Source: Xanthomonas sp. Leaf148 (lineage in GTDB: Bacteria; Pseudomonadota; Gammaproteobacteria; Xanthomonadales; Xanthomonadaceae). Taken from it: DNA of 64,000 nucleotides. Below, in pieces: positions 1-7,441 of this stretch. A program made the translations under genes and the position numbers. The stretch is from assembly GCF_001423585.1 (NCBI RefSeq), contig NZ_LMOP01000008.1, positions 856,982 through 920,981 on the forward strand, in the 5' to 3' direction. The first letter of the stretch is position 1, and every line of letters begins with the position of its first letter. The notes beneath the pieces are model-generated. The model was not told the origin of the DNA and made no database searches. It worked only from the letters and a program-made list of their open reading frames with translations.

Positions 1-567
1 CGTGCGCCGGATGCGCCGTTGCGCGGCAAGGTGGGCACCTACGATGTGGCGCGCAGCGGGGTGGGCTATCTGTTCGCCACCCAGGACGGGCAGGTGGGCA
101 GCATTGCCGGCGCGCTGCTGGCCGCGTTGGGCGCAAATCAGGTCAAGCTGGAAGAGCGTACCGGCACCTTGCTCGACCGCGTCAGTCGTGGCGAGTTGCT
201 GCTGGCCTACAACGTGCTCGGTTCCTACGCGCAGGCGCGCATCGATGCCGGTGCGCCGCTGGGCATCGTGCAGCCGCAGGACTACACGCTGGTGGCGCTG
301 CGCACTGCGGTGATTCCCAAGACCGCACCGCACGCTCCGGAAGCGCGCAGGTTTCTCGACTATTTGCTGTCGCCACGCGGGCAGCAGGTGCTCTCGCGCG
401 AAGCGCGGCTGATGCCGATCCTGCCGGCCGCCGGTGGTCGTGGCGGATCGGCGCAACCGCCGTTCCGGCCGATTCCGCTCGGCCCCGGCCTGCTGGTGTA
501 TCTGGACAAGCTCAAACGCCGCCAGTTCCTGGAAGCGTGGCGTGCGAGTACGCAGCCGCCGCGGTAG
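1..567 (+). CDS. Periplasmic solute-binding protein, 3' part only
   Basis: The reading frame is open from the left edge and stops with TAG at 565-567, so only the last 188 codons are seen. The visible part has the look of the C-terminal lobe of an iron- or carboxylate-type ABC substrate-binding protein: a segment reading LLAYNVLGSYA, then a stretch giving EARRFLDYLLSPRGQQVL, which is the usual distal helix of this fold. The binding lobe, signal peptide and start codon lie outside the window, so the ligand cannot be called. Solute-binding proteins of this type are sometimes encoded beside two-component genes and act as accessory sensors; the response regulator 193 bp downstream makes that possible here, but it is inference. 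Alternative: the binding protein of an ordinary importer. Confidence 0.75.
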   Translation, partial: RAPDAPLRGKVGTYDVARSGVGYLFATQDGQVGSIAGALLAALGANQVKLEERTGTLLDRVSRGELLLAYNVLGSYAQARIDAGAPLGIVQPQDYTLVALRTAVIPKTAPHAPEARRFLDYLLSPRGQQVLSREARLMPILPAAGGRGGSAQPPFRPIPLGPGLLVYLDKLKRRQFLEAWRASTQPPR

Positions 568-760
568 GGCATGGCATTCGCGGTGACGCAGAGCGTCATG
601 CTGGTGTGGTCGTTGCCGGCCAGCATCATCGGCGGTCGCGCAATGCCGATACAGTGGTCGCCTGCTCCGCACAGTGTCAGCGGGCCTCAGCCACCAGCCG
701 TGGGCAGCCAGCCAGGCGCAGGTGCGGCACACCGACGCGCCCATGTGCCAGACTTGGCAG

Positions 761-1399
761 ATGGCCGATCTCACCATTCTCGTCGCCGACGACCACCCGC
801 TGTTCCGTGCCGCCGTGATCCACGTGCTGCAGCAGACCCTGCCGCAGGCGCAGGTCGTGGAAGCCTCCAGCGCCGCCACGCTGAGCGCGATGCTGCGTTC
901 GCACCCGCAGGCCGAGCTGGTACTGCTGGATCTAGCCATGCCGGGCGCGCGCGGCTTCTCGGCGCTGTTGCATGTGCGCGGCGAGCATCCGGATATCCCG
1001 GTGGTGGTGATCTCCTCCAACGATCATCCGCGGGTGATCCGGCGTGCGCAGCAGTTTGGCGCGGCCGGCTTCATTCCCAAATCCACGCCGGCCGAATCCA
1101 TCGGCACCGCCGTGGCCAGCGTGTTGGATGGCGGCACCTGGTTTCCGCCCATGACCGCCGAACGTTCGGAGGCCGACGCGCAGCTGGCCTCCAAACTCGC
1201 CCAGCTCACCCCGCAACAGTTCCGCGTGCTGCTGAGCCTGGCCGATGGCCTGCTCAACAAGCAGATCGCCCACGAACTCGGCCTGGCCGAAAATACCGTC
1301 AAGGTGCACGTCACCGCCATCCTGAAAAAGCTCGACTGCTACAGCCGTACGCAGGCCGCGGTACTGGTCAAGGCGCTGGAGCCGGAAGGCGAGGGCTGA
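761..1399 (+). CDS. Two-component response regulator, LuxR/NarL family
   Basis: A 212-residue cytoplasmic transcription regulator. The receiver domain fills residues 4-120, with the acidic pair D10-D11 in VADDHP, phosphoacceptor D57 in LVLLDLAMPG and conserved K107 in FIPKST. A LuxR-type helix-turn-helix fills residues 149-205, with the run LLNKQIAHELGLAENTVKVH. I chose ATG 761 because the receiver begins directly after it; in-frame upstream ATG 743 and a start at 674 would add non-conserved residues, and no start has a strong ribosome site. The spacing of the C-terminal domain resembles ErdR/AgmR-type regulators of carbon-source use. The hybrid kinase at 7442-10081 ends in a receiver rather than a phosphotransfer domain, so this regulator could be its partner, but they are 6 kb apart and on opposite strands. 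No kinase gene adjoins it. Confidence 0.93.
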   Translation: MADLTILVADDHPLFRAAVIHVLQQTLPQAQVVEASSAATLSAMLRSHPQAELVLLDLAMPGARGFSALLHVRGEHPDIPVVVISSNDHPRVIRRAQQFGAAGFIPKSTPAESIGTAVASVLDGGTWFPPMTAERSEADAQLASKLAQLTPQQFRVLLSLADGLLNKQIAHELGLAENTVKVHVTAILKKLDCYSRTQAAVLVKALEPEGEG

Positions 1400-1635
1400 G
1401 GGCGCTGCATCGCTGACGGGCTTGGAGCGGCAAACAACGTCGCGAATAGTTGTCAGTCGGGTGTGGACGGCGTCCTCATCATCGAAGTGTGCGAGTGGTG
1501 CCTGCCGCAGAGAGCACCGGCCGCGCAGTCATTGTGTTGGCCGTTCTTGGTTGAGCAGGGCAGGCCGCGGACTGAAGATCGACGCGGCAGGGCGCACCGC
1601 GATCTCGAAATGCGAGGTGCCGTCCATGACGCATG

Positions 1636-2022
1636 TCAGTCCGCTCGCTGGCGATAGAACACCATGCCGCCGTGGTGTAACTCGTCTGTGCTGACAAAGC
1701 GGCCGTCGGCAGTGAATCCGCTGTCGTCCCAGTAATGGATGGTGTTGCCGGTCACTTCATAACGGCCCTGGTAGGCGCTTTGCCGTGTATGGCGTGCTTC
1801 GTCGTAACGGCCGTTGGCCAACAAGGCTTGGCGGATCTGCCCATCGCGGGTGACCCACATGCCGACGTAGGAATGCTGTTGCATGGGCGTATCCCTGTGG
1901 AGTGGGGACGGCGTCGCCGCCACATGGCGTGCAGTGGCAGCAAGCGGTGTGGCGTTGCAGAGCACGGCGGCACCTGCGCCGAGTGCAACGGCAATAGCGG
2001 CGCTCATACGTGTATCGGTCAT
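1636..2022 (-). CDS. Small Atu4866-domain protein with signal-like N-terminus
   Basis: A 128-residue protein. Residues 6-30 are hydrophobic and alanine-rich, like a signal peptide. From residue 51 it matches the Atu4866 family (single small beta-barrel domain, function unknown): YVGMWVTRDGQIRQALL, then NGRYDEAR, SAYQGRYEVTG and YWDDSGFTADG. The start ATG at 2022 overlaps the stop of the upstream NTF2-like gene in an ATGA arrangement, which implies translational coupling. ATG 2007 is an alternative. Genes for Atu4866 proteins often lie beside aldo/keto reductases and NTF2-like proteins, as here, so the three probably act in one oxidoreductive or detoxifying process. The substrate is unknown. 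Confidence 0.85.
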   Translation of the reverse strand: MTDTRMSAAIAVALGAGAAVLCNATPLAATARHVAATPSPLHRDTPMQQHSYVGMWVTRDGQIRQALLANGRYDEARHTRQSAYQGRYEVTGNTIHYWDDSGFTADGRFVSTDELHHGGMVFYRQRAD

Positions 2023-2564
2023 GTGTCTGTCCTGCGTTGCAGTTGGGCGGGTGCACGCTGCAGCACCGCGTCGTAGGCGGCCAGATCCAGGTACGCATCG
2101 ACCTGCACGGCCTTGCCGTCGCGCATGCGCAGGATCCACACGTAATGATTGCGATAGCGACCGCCGTTGGGCAGGTCGGCGGCGCCTTGCCATTGCACGA
2201 TGACGTGTTCGCCATCGGCCCAGAGCTGCCGCTGCAGTGGGCGCAGCGGCGACGCCAGGCGCTGGGTCAATGGGCGCACGGCCGTGTCGATCAATGTGTC
2301 GCGGCCCCGCAAGGTGCCGGCGCTCGGGCCGGAGCCGTGGATGGTCCACACCACGTCCGGCGACAGCAGTTCTTCGAAGAATCCGGTGCCGCCTGCCTGC
2401 CAGCGTGCGAATGCGGCATCGACGCGTTGCGTATTGCATATCTGCTGCGATGTGCCGGCGCAGCTGTCGGCGGCGGCTGTGGGCACCGGAGCGATTGCCC
2501 CGGCTGCGGTGAACGCGCTGGCGGCGATGAACAGTGTTGCCGCGATGGCGGATGGTCTGGTCAT
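2019..2564 (-). CDS. Secreted SnoaL/NTF2-like protein
   Basis: A 181-residue protein. Residues 1-32 form a typical Sec signal peptide (MTRPSAIAATLFIAASAF, with cleavage likely after the alanine run near residue 32). The rest has the NTF2-like cone fold pattern: an N-terminal helix with FARWQAGGTGFFEELL, followed by SPDVVWTIHG, then strands with VIVQWQG and HYVWILRMRDGK. Members of this superfamily include polyketide cyclases, dehydratases and binding proteins; the sequence alone does not separate these. It lies 16 bp after the aldo/keto reductase and overlaps the next gene by 4 bp, so the three genes are one operon. Confidence 0.87.
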   Translation of the reverse strand: MTRPSAIAATLFIAASAFTAAGAIAPVPTAAADSCAGTSQQICNTQRVDAAFARWQAGGTGFFEELLSPDVVWTIHGSGPSAGTLRGRDTLIDTAVRPLTQRLASPLRPLQRQLWADGEHVIVQWQGAADLPNGGRYRNHYVWILRMRDGKAVQVDAYLDLAAYDAVLQRAPAQLQRRTDT

Positions 2565-2580
2565 GTTGTGCTCCTTCGCG

Positions 2581-3651
2581 TCAGCTGCGCAGTTGCAGCG
2601 CGTGCGTGCCGTAGATCAGCTGCTGCGCCATCGGCCGGCCGATGAAACGCTCCGGGAAGATCGGCGCCAGGCCGCTGACCTGATCCAGCTGCGCCAGCTG
2701 GTCGTCGCTGAACACGATCTCCAGCGCACCGAAGTTGTCTTCGGCCTGTTGCAGCGTGCGTGCGCCCATCACCGGCGAAACGACCGCCGGATTACGCAAG
2801 GTCCAGGCAAGCGCCACCTGCGAGCGCGAGGCGCCCAACTCGTCGGCCACCGTGCCAACCACATCGGCGATCTCCAGCGAGCGCGCAGTGAGATGCCCGG
2901 TCGAGGCGATCACGCCCTTGCGGCTAGTGGACACATCCGCTGCGTTGTCGTCGGACAGATCCGCGCGGCTGTACTTGCCGGTCAGGATGCCGCCGCCCAG
3001 TGGCGACCACGGCAATACGCCAAGTCCCAGCTCGCGCGCCATCGGTAGCAACTCATGTTCGACGGTGCGTTCGACCAGGCTGTATTCGATCTGCAGCGCG
3101 ACCAAGGGCGACCAGCCGCGCAGATCGGCCAGCGTCTGCAATTGCGCCACGCGCCATGCCGGCGTGTTGCAGATGCCGATGTAGAGCACCTTGCCCGACT
3201 GCACCAGATGCTCCAGCCCGCGCATCACTTCGTCCGGCGAGGTGGTGAAGTCCCACGCGTGCAGATACAACAGGTCGATGCGATCGGTGTCGAGTTGACG
3301 CAGGCTGGTCTCCACCGAGCGGATCAGGTTGAGACGGTGATTGCCGCCAGAATTGATGTTGTCTGCATCGCGCGCCATGGTGAATTTGGTCGCGACCACA
3401 AAGCGCTCGCGACGCGGCTTGATCAGGCTGCCCACGATGCGCTCGGAGCCGCCGTTGGTGTAATTGACCGCGGTGTCGATGAAGTTGCCGCCGCGATCTG
3501 CGTAGGCATCGAAGATGCGCTTGGCTTCGCCTGCATCCGCGCCCCATCCCCACTCCTCGCCGAAGGTCATGGTGCCCAGCGATAGCGGCGAGACGCGCAG
3601 CCCGGAGCGGCCGAGCAGGCGATAGTGGTCCAGAGAAAGTGTCTGACTCAT
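2581..3651 (-). CDS. Aldo/keto reductase
   Basis: A 356-residue cytoplasmic NADPH-dependent oxidoreductase of the AKR superfamily, with the TIM-barrel catalytic tetrad in place: D59 in NFIDTAVNY, Y64, K89 in VVATKF and H131 in LLYLHAWD. The cofactor end shows GASRSQVALAWTLRNPAV and PVMGARTLQQAEDN. Length is slightly above the usual 310-350. It is the first gene of a three-gene minus-strand operon with the NTF2-like and Atu4866 genes. The physiological substrate cannot be read from the sequence. The start ATG at 3651 has GGGAGATACAACGC upstream, a good ribosome site. Confidence 0.94.
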   Translation of the reverse strand: MSQTLSLDHYRLLGRSGLRVSPLSLGTMTFGEEWGWGADAGEAKRIFDAYADRGGNFIDTAVNYTNGGSERIVGSLIKPRRERFVVATKFTMARDADNINSGGNHRLNLIRSVETSLRQLDTDRIDLLYLHAWDFTTSPDEVMRGLEHLVQSGKVLYIGICNTPAWRVAQLQTLADLRGWSPLVALQIEYSLVERTVEHELLPMARELGLGVLPWSPLGGGILTGKYSRADLSDDNAADVSTSRKGVIASTGHLTARSLEIADVVGTVADELGASRSQVALAWTLRNPAVVSPVMGARTLQQAEDNFGALEIVFSDDQLAQLDQVSGLAPIFPERFIGRPMAQQLIYGTHALQLRS

Positions 3652-3992
3652 GCGTTGTATCTCCCGGTAGTGGTGTCGTGCGTCATGCGATGTACTGTGC
3701 CGCCGGCCGGTGAGTCAGCGTGAGCCTGGTGATCCGGCATCCTTGCCTGATCGTCCGAATCGTCAACGCAGCATCGTCACGCAGCCGCAGCCGCAGTGGC
3801 TTTTGTGCACTGCAGTGTTCGGTTCGATGTGCGCAGGGCGTTGCCACGTCGAGTGCAACGCGTCAACGATCACGCATGCAGCGGTCGTACGGCCCCGGCA
3901 GTGGGGGCGCGTATCAGAGACAAGGCGGTGCGCCTTGTTGGGTTGGAGAGTGAGCGACCAAGACGCCAAGATCTGCCACTTCGCTGCGCAGT
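3652..3992. other. Gene-free upstream region
   Basis: No convincing coding frame was found on either strand. It should hold the promoter of the minus-strand aldo/keto reductase operon. It leads directly into the tandem repeat starting at 3993. No tRNA-like or terminator-like structure was recognised. Confidence 0.5.
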
Positions 3993-4523
3993 GCCCTTGC
4001 CCGCCTACCCTCGCGGTACACGCTGCAAGTACGTCCACGTGAGCTCTTCTGCGGCATCCATGCTGCGTAAGGTCCCGCGACTGTGGGCGGGCAGGGACTA
4101 GTCGAGTTGATCGGTGTGCATAGCTTTCGATAAAATAGTTAGCAAACTGTCTGGTGCGGTGTCATCGCCACACTCTCGACGCTGTGAGTTTGCTGCAGGG
4201 CCCTTGCCCACCCACCATCGCGGGACACGCCGTGAATCCATCCCTGGAGGCTCTTACGCGGCATCCATGCCGCGTAAGGTCCCGCGACGGTAGCCGGGCA
4301 GGGGCTAGTCGAGTTGATCGGTGTGCATAGCTTTCGATAAAACAGTTAGCAAACTGTCTGATGCGGTGTCATTGCAGAACTCTCGACGCTGTGAGTTTGC
4401 TGCAGGGCCCTTGCCCGCCCACCGTCGCGGGACACGCCGCAAGTACGTCCCTGTAGGCTCTTACGCGGCATCCATGCTGCGTAAGGTCCCGCGACTGTGG
4501 GCGGGCAAGGACCAGTCGAGATG
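3993..4523. repeat. 207-bp tandem duplication with nested palindromes
   Basis: Two adjacent copies begin with GCCCTTGCC at 3993 and 4200, and a third begins at 4407; each step is exactly 207 bp. The third copy stops matching near 4520. Each unit carries an imperfect palindrome of about 100 bp, best kept in the third copy. There CCTTGCCCGCCCAC (4409-4422) pairs with 4497-4510, GTCGCGGGAC (4424-4433) pairs with 4486-4495, and a central palindrome lies at 4461-4484. Between palindromes each unit has a lower-GC linker with TCGATAAAA and AGTTAGCAAACTGTCTG. I see no coding capacity. Confidence 0.9.
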
Positions 4524-4672
4524 GTCGGTGCGTCTGGTTTCAAGCAAAGCAACCGACTCACTCTCTGGTGCGGTGTCCTCGCCGCTTGCGGGACCGTGTG
4601 GTGGCATGGATGCCGCCACCGAGCCTACAAGGACGTACTTGCGGCGTGTCCCGTGAGCGGCGAGGGCACCGC
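4409..4672. repeat. Composite palindromic repeat: element A, linker, element B
   Basis: Element A (4409-4510) is the palindrome that ends the tandem array. Element B (4570-4672) is a second palindrome whose ends pair over 17 bp with one mismatch (4570-4586 with 4656-4672) around the centre GGTGGCATGGATGCCGCC. A linker of about 60 bp separates them and contains GGTTTCAAGCAAAGCAACC. The same A-linker-B order occurs in reverse complement at 25403-25656, and a diverged relative lies at 37522-37810. The two elements share the inner words GGGACACGCC and ACGTACTTGCGGC. No transposase or open frame is present, so these are non-autonomous. Confidence 0.85.
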
Positions 4673-4782
4673 GCATTCGACCGACTTGGCGGCATCTAAA
4701 CGACGCCACGACTCAACATCGCTATCGCTATCGCCGTGAGCGGATTGAACTATGTAGACACGTCGGTTGCTGAGCGATAGCT

Positions 4783-4845
4783 CCTTGCCCGCCCACCTCC
4801 ACGGGACACGCCGCAAGTACGTGTGCAGGCTCTATGGCGGCATCC
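4783..4845. repeat. Half copy of palindromic element A
   Basis: The stretch starts with CCTTGCCCGCCCACC, continues through GGGACACGCCGCAAGTACGT and reaches a GGCGGCATCC core, then loses similarity. The second arm of the palindrome is missing. It lies just downstream of the TonB-dependent receptor gene. Confidence 0.75.
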
Positions 4846-4908
4846 GCGCGCAGCAGCACGCTTGCGCAGGCGTACCGTGCGTATGCTGCTGACAATCACG
4901 CGACGCCA

Positions 4909-7029
4909 TCAGAAATCCAGCGAATACCCCAGCGTCAGCGTGCGGCCGCGCCCGGCGAAATAGCGTAGCGGCTCGACCAGCGCCGATTGCGAGTAATAGG
5001 TGATGTACTGCTTGTCGAACAGGTTGGACACACCCATGCGCAGCGCACCACGCGGCAGCGCGTAGTTGAACGTCGCATCCACCAGCGTGTAGCCGCTGAA
5101 GCGCTTGTCCGCTTCGTCGAAGGATTGGCTGAAGGCATGCTGGGCCTGCACGAACGAGGAGAGCTTCGGCGTCCACTGCGCCGACCATGAAGCGATCACG
5201 CGATTGGGCGCCACGTTGAGCCCGTCCAGGCGCGCATCCAGCCGGCCATCGTTGTCGCTGTCGTAGCGGCCGCGCGTGTACGCGTAGGACAGGCGCAGGC
5301 GATGTGCGGCATCCAGGCGATAGCCCAGGCTGGCGTCCACGCCCTGCACGCGGGTCTTCTCGCGGCTCATCATGAAAGCGCCGTTGATCGGCACTACGCG
5401 CGTGCCCAGATCCGAATTGGACTGGAAGTAGCTCAGATCCGCATCGAACGCGCCACGCGTGAGGCGGGTGCCGGCTTCCACGCTCTTGGTCAGGATCGGC
5501 TCCAGCGTGCTCAGGTTGGCTACACGCGTGCCCGGCGTATTGATCGCACGCAGCACCCGGCCCACATCCGGCATGCCGAAGCCTTCGGAATAGCTGGTGA
5601 AGAAACTCACGCCTTCGACTGGTGTGTAGACCAGCCCCGTGTTGTAGAGGGTCTGGTTGAAGTCGAGCGTGCCGCCTTCGACATCGACACGGTTGTAGCG
5701 CCACAAGCTCTGGTAGCTGTCGATCTTCAACTCGGCTTCTTCGCGGCGCACGCCGGCGTGCAAGGTGAGCGTGGGCAGCAGCTTGTATTCGCCCTGCACG
5801 AACAGCGACAGGTTGCGGTAGTCCGACTCGGGCACGTAGGTGCGTCCGGTGCCGTAGAGATCCTGCTTGCCGGTGTCGGCAAGCAGGTCGATGCCGCCGG
5901 TGAGCTTGAGCCGGCTGTCGAACAGATCGTCCTTGGTTAAGCTGACCTTGCTGCCCCATTTGGAGGCCACCGACCGCGATTGGTCGTACAGCGTACCGAC
6001 CGGTGCGATACGCGGGTCCTGAAACGTGGACGAATTATCCGCGCCGAACAGCCCTTCGAATTCCTGGTTGAACACCATCGCGCTCAGCTGCATGCCGGCC
6101 AGGTCATCATTGGTGTAGGACAGGCTGGAGGTCAGCACGTCGTTCCACGGCGCGGTGCCCTGCGGCGTACCGCGCACCGAGGTGGTGGGAAGGCCTTGCG
6201 CGCGGTTGCCGGCGATGCCGATGTAGTCGTTGTCGTTCTTGATGCGGTAGCGGTTGACGCTGACGCTCAGGCGCTGCGCATCGGTGAGCGCGTAACCGAG
6301 CTTGGCCAGCACGTCGTAGCTCTTGGAGGTCATCAGGTCGCCCTGGGTGTTGTCAGCACCGATCGGCCGGCCTTGTCCATCCACATACAGGCCTTGATCG
6401 CTGTAGCTGGCCGAGAACAGGTAATCGAGCTTGTCGGTGCGGCCGTCCACGCGGTAGCGGGTCTCGACGCTTGCGGTTTCTGCACGCGTTTGGGAGGTGG
6501 GTGCGGTGGCCTGCACGTCGACGTGCTGATTGAGCTCACCGTCCTGCGGACGCCGGGTGATGATGTTGATGGTGCCGCCGGTGGCGCCCAGCCCGTTGAT
6601 GGCGTTGGCGCCCTGGATCACCTCGATCCGCTCGACCATCGCGTAGTCGATGGTGTGCGCCTCGCGCCCGGTGGGGCGGATCGGATTGGACTGCGGCACG
6701 CCGTCGATCAGGATCAACGGTGTGCGCCCTCGCAAGGTTTCGCCGCTACCGTTCATCTTGCCGCGGCTGGGCGTGTACGACGGAATCAAGTTGGCGAGCA
6801 CGTCGGACGAGTTGCTGGAGATGGTCAGCTGCTGCTGGATCTGCGCCTTGTCGATGATCAACACCGTTTGCGGCGATTCGGCCACGGTCATGCTGGAGCG
6901 CGAGGCGGCCACCACCACCGTATCCAGGGTATCGGTGACATCCGATTGTGCGGATGCGCTGGCAGACGCGAGCAGGCAGAGGGTCGCAACGAGCGGCACG
7001 CCGGCCGATCCGGAGAGGGGAGATTTCAT
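4909..7029 (-). CDS. TonB-dependent receptor, siderophore type
   Basis: A 706-residue outer-membrane receptor. Residues 1-27 are a signal peptide ending in SASASAQ. A TonB-box-like stretch DTLDTVVV follows, then the plug domain with ILIDGVPQSNPIR, VERIEVIQGANAINGLGATG and GTINIITRRP. The rest is a 22-strand barrel ending in the motif LGYSLDF with terminal phenylalanine, the outer-membrane insertion signal. The upstream in-frame start at 7053 would put eight residues before the signal peptide. ATG 7029 has TGGAG about ten bases before it and is preferred. A Fur-like box lies about 75 bp upstream, so iron repression is likely. No siderophore synthesis, reductase or permease gene is adjacent, so the ligand is not known. 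Confidence 0.94.
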   Translation of the reverse strand: MKSPLSGSAGVPLVATLCLLASASASAQSDVTDTLDTVVVAASRSSMTVAESPQTVLIIDKAQIQQQLTISSNSSDVLANLIPSYTPSRGKMNGSGETLRGRTPLILIDGVPQSNPIRPTGREAHTIDYAMVERIEVIQGANAINGLGATGGTINIITRRPQDGELNQHVDVQATAPTSQTRAETASVETRYRVDGRTDKLDYLFSASYSDQGLYVDGQGRPIGADNTQGDLMTSKSYDVLAKLGYALTDAQRLSVSVNRYRIKNDNDYIGIAGNRAQGLPTTSVRGTPQGTAPWNDVLTSSLSYTNDDLAGMQLSAMVFNQEFEGLFGADNSSTFQDPRIAPVGTLYDQSRSVASKWGSKVSLTKDDLFDSRLKLTGGIDLLADTGKQDLYGTGRTYVPESDYRNLSLFVQGEYKLLPTLTLHAGVRREEAELKIDSYQSLWRYNRVDVEGGTLDFNQTLYNTGLVYTPVEGVSFFTSYSEGFGMPDVGRVLRAINTPGTRVANLSTLEPILTKSVEAGTRLTRGAFDADLSYFQSNSDLGTRVVPINGAFMMSREKTRVQGVDASLGYRLDAAHRLRLSYAYTRGRYDSDNDGRLDARLDGLNVAPNRVIASWSAQWTPKLSSFVQAQHAFSQSFDEADKRFSGYTLVDATFNYALPRGALRMGVSNLFDKQYITYYSQSALVEPLRYFAGRGRTLTLGYSLDF

Positions 7030-7099
7030 GGGGCAAAGCACTCCAAAACGCACTCGGCATCGATGCAGCAGATGCAGGGCAACGCAAAAAAGACGATAG

Positions 7100-7118
7100 T
7101 CAAATGGGAATCATTATC
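7100..7118 (-). promoter_or_regulatory. Fur-box-like operator
   Basis: On the minus strand the site reads GATAATGATTCCCATTTGA, which agrees with the 19-bp Fur consensus at 13 positions, including the first nine in a row. It lies 71-89 bp before the start of the TonB-dependent receptor, a proper place to block its promoter. GATAGTC words flank it on both sides. Confidence 0.7.
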
Positions 7119-7120
7119 GA

Positions 7121-7441
7121 TAGTCTAGCAGGCGTGAGCCTCGCCGTTTGGCGCGTCAGTCCAACGCGATGCGCGCATGCGCGTGCGTCGGCAGCAGTGC
7201 TGCGGTGCCGGAGCGAGGCGCTGGCAGTGCAGGCATCGCGCATATCCAGGCCTTTCGCATGCCCACGCATGCGGCTGCCTGCATCAAAGGGCGACGTACC
7301 GAACATGGGTTGAACCGGTGCGCGATGGATTCCGCACGATCACGCGCGCGCCCGCAGCGCTTTCCGTGCCAACACGCAGGCCTCGACAACGCGATTGGTC
7401 AGCTGCTGGTGCCTTTACCGATGCACGAAGCCGCCACCGAA
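7121..7441. other. Gene-free divergent-end region
   Basis: The region lies between the kinase gene end (7442, minus) and the Fur box. No frame with convincing composition was found. It holds the upstream promoter sequence of the receptor and whatever ends the kinase transcript; no clear T-tract terminator was seen. Confidence 0.4.
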
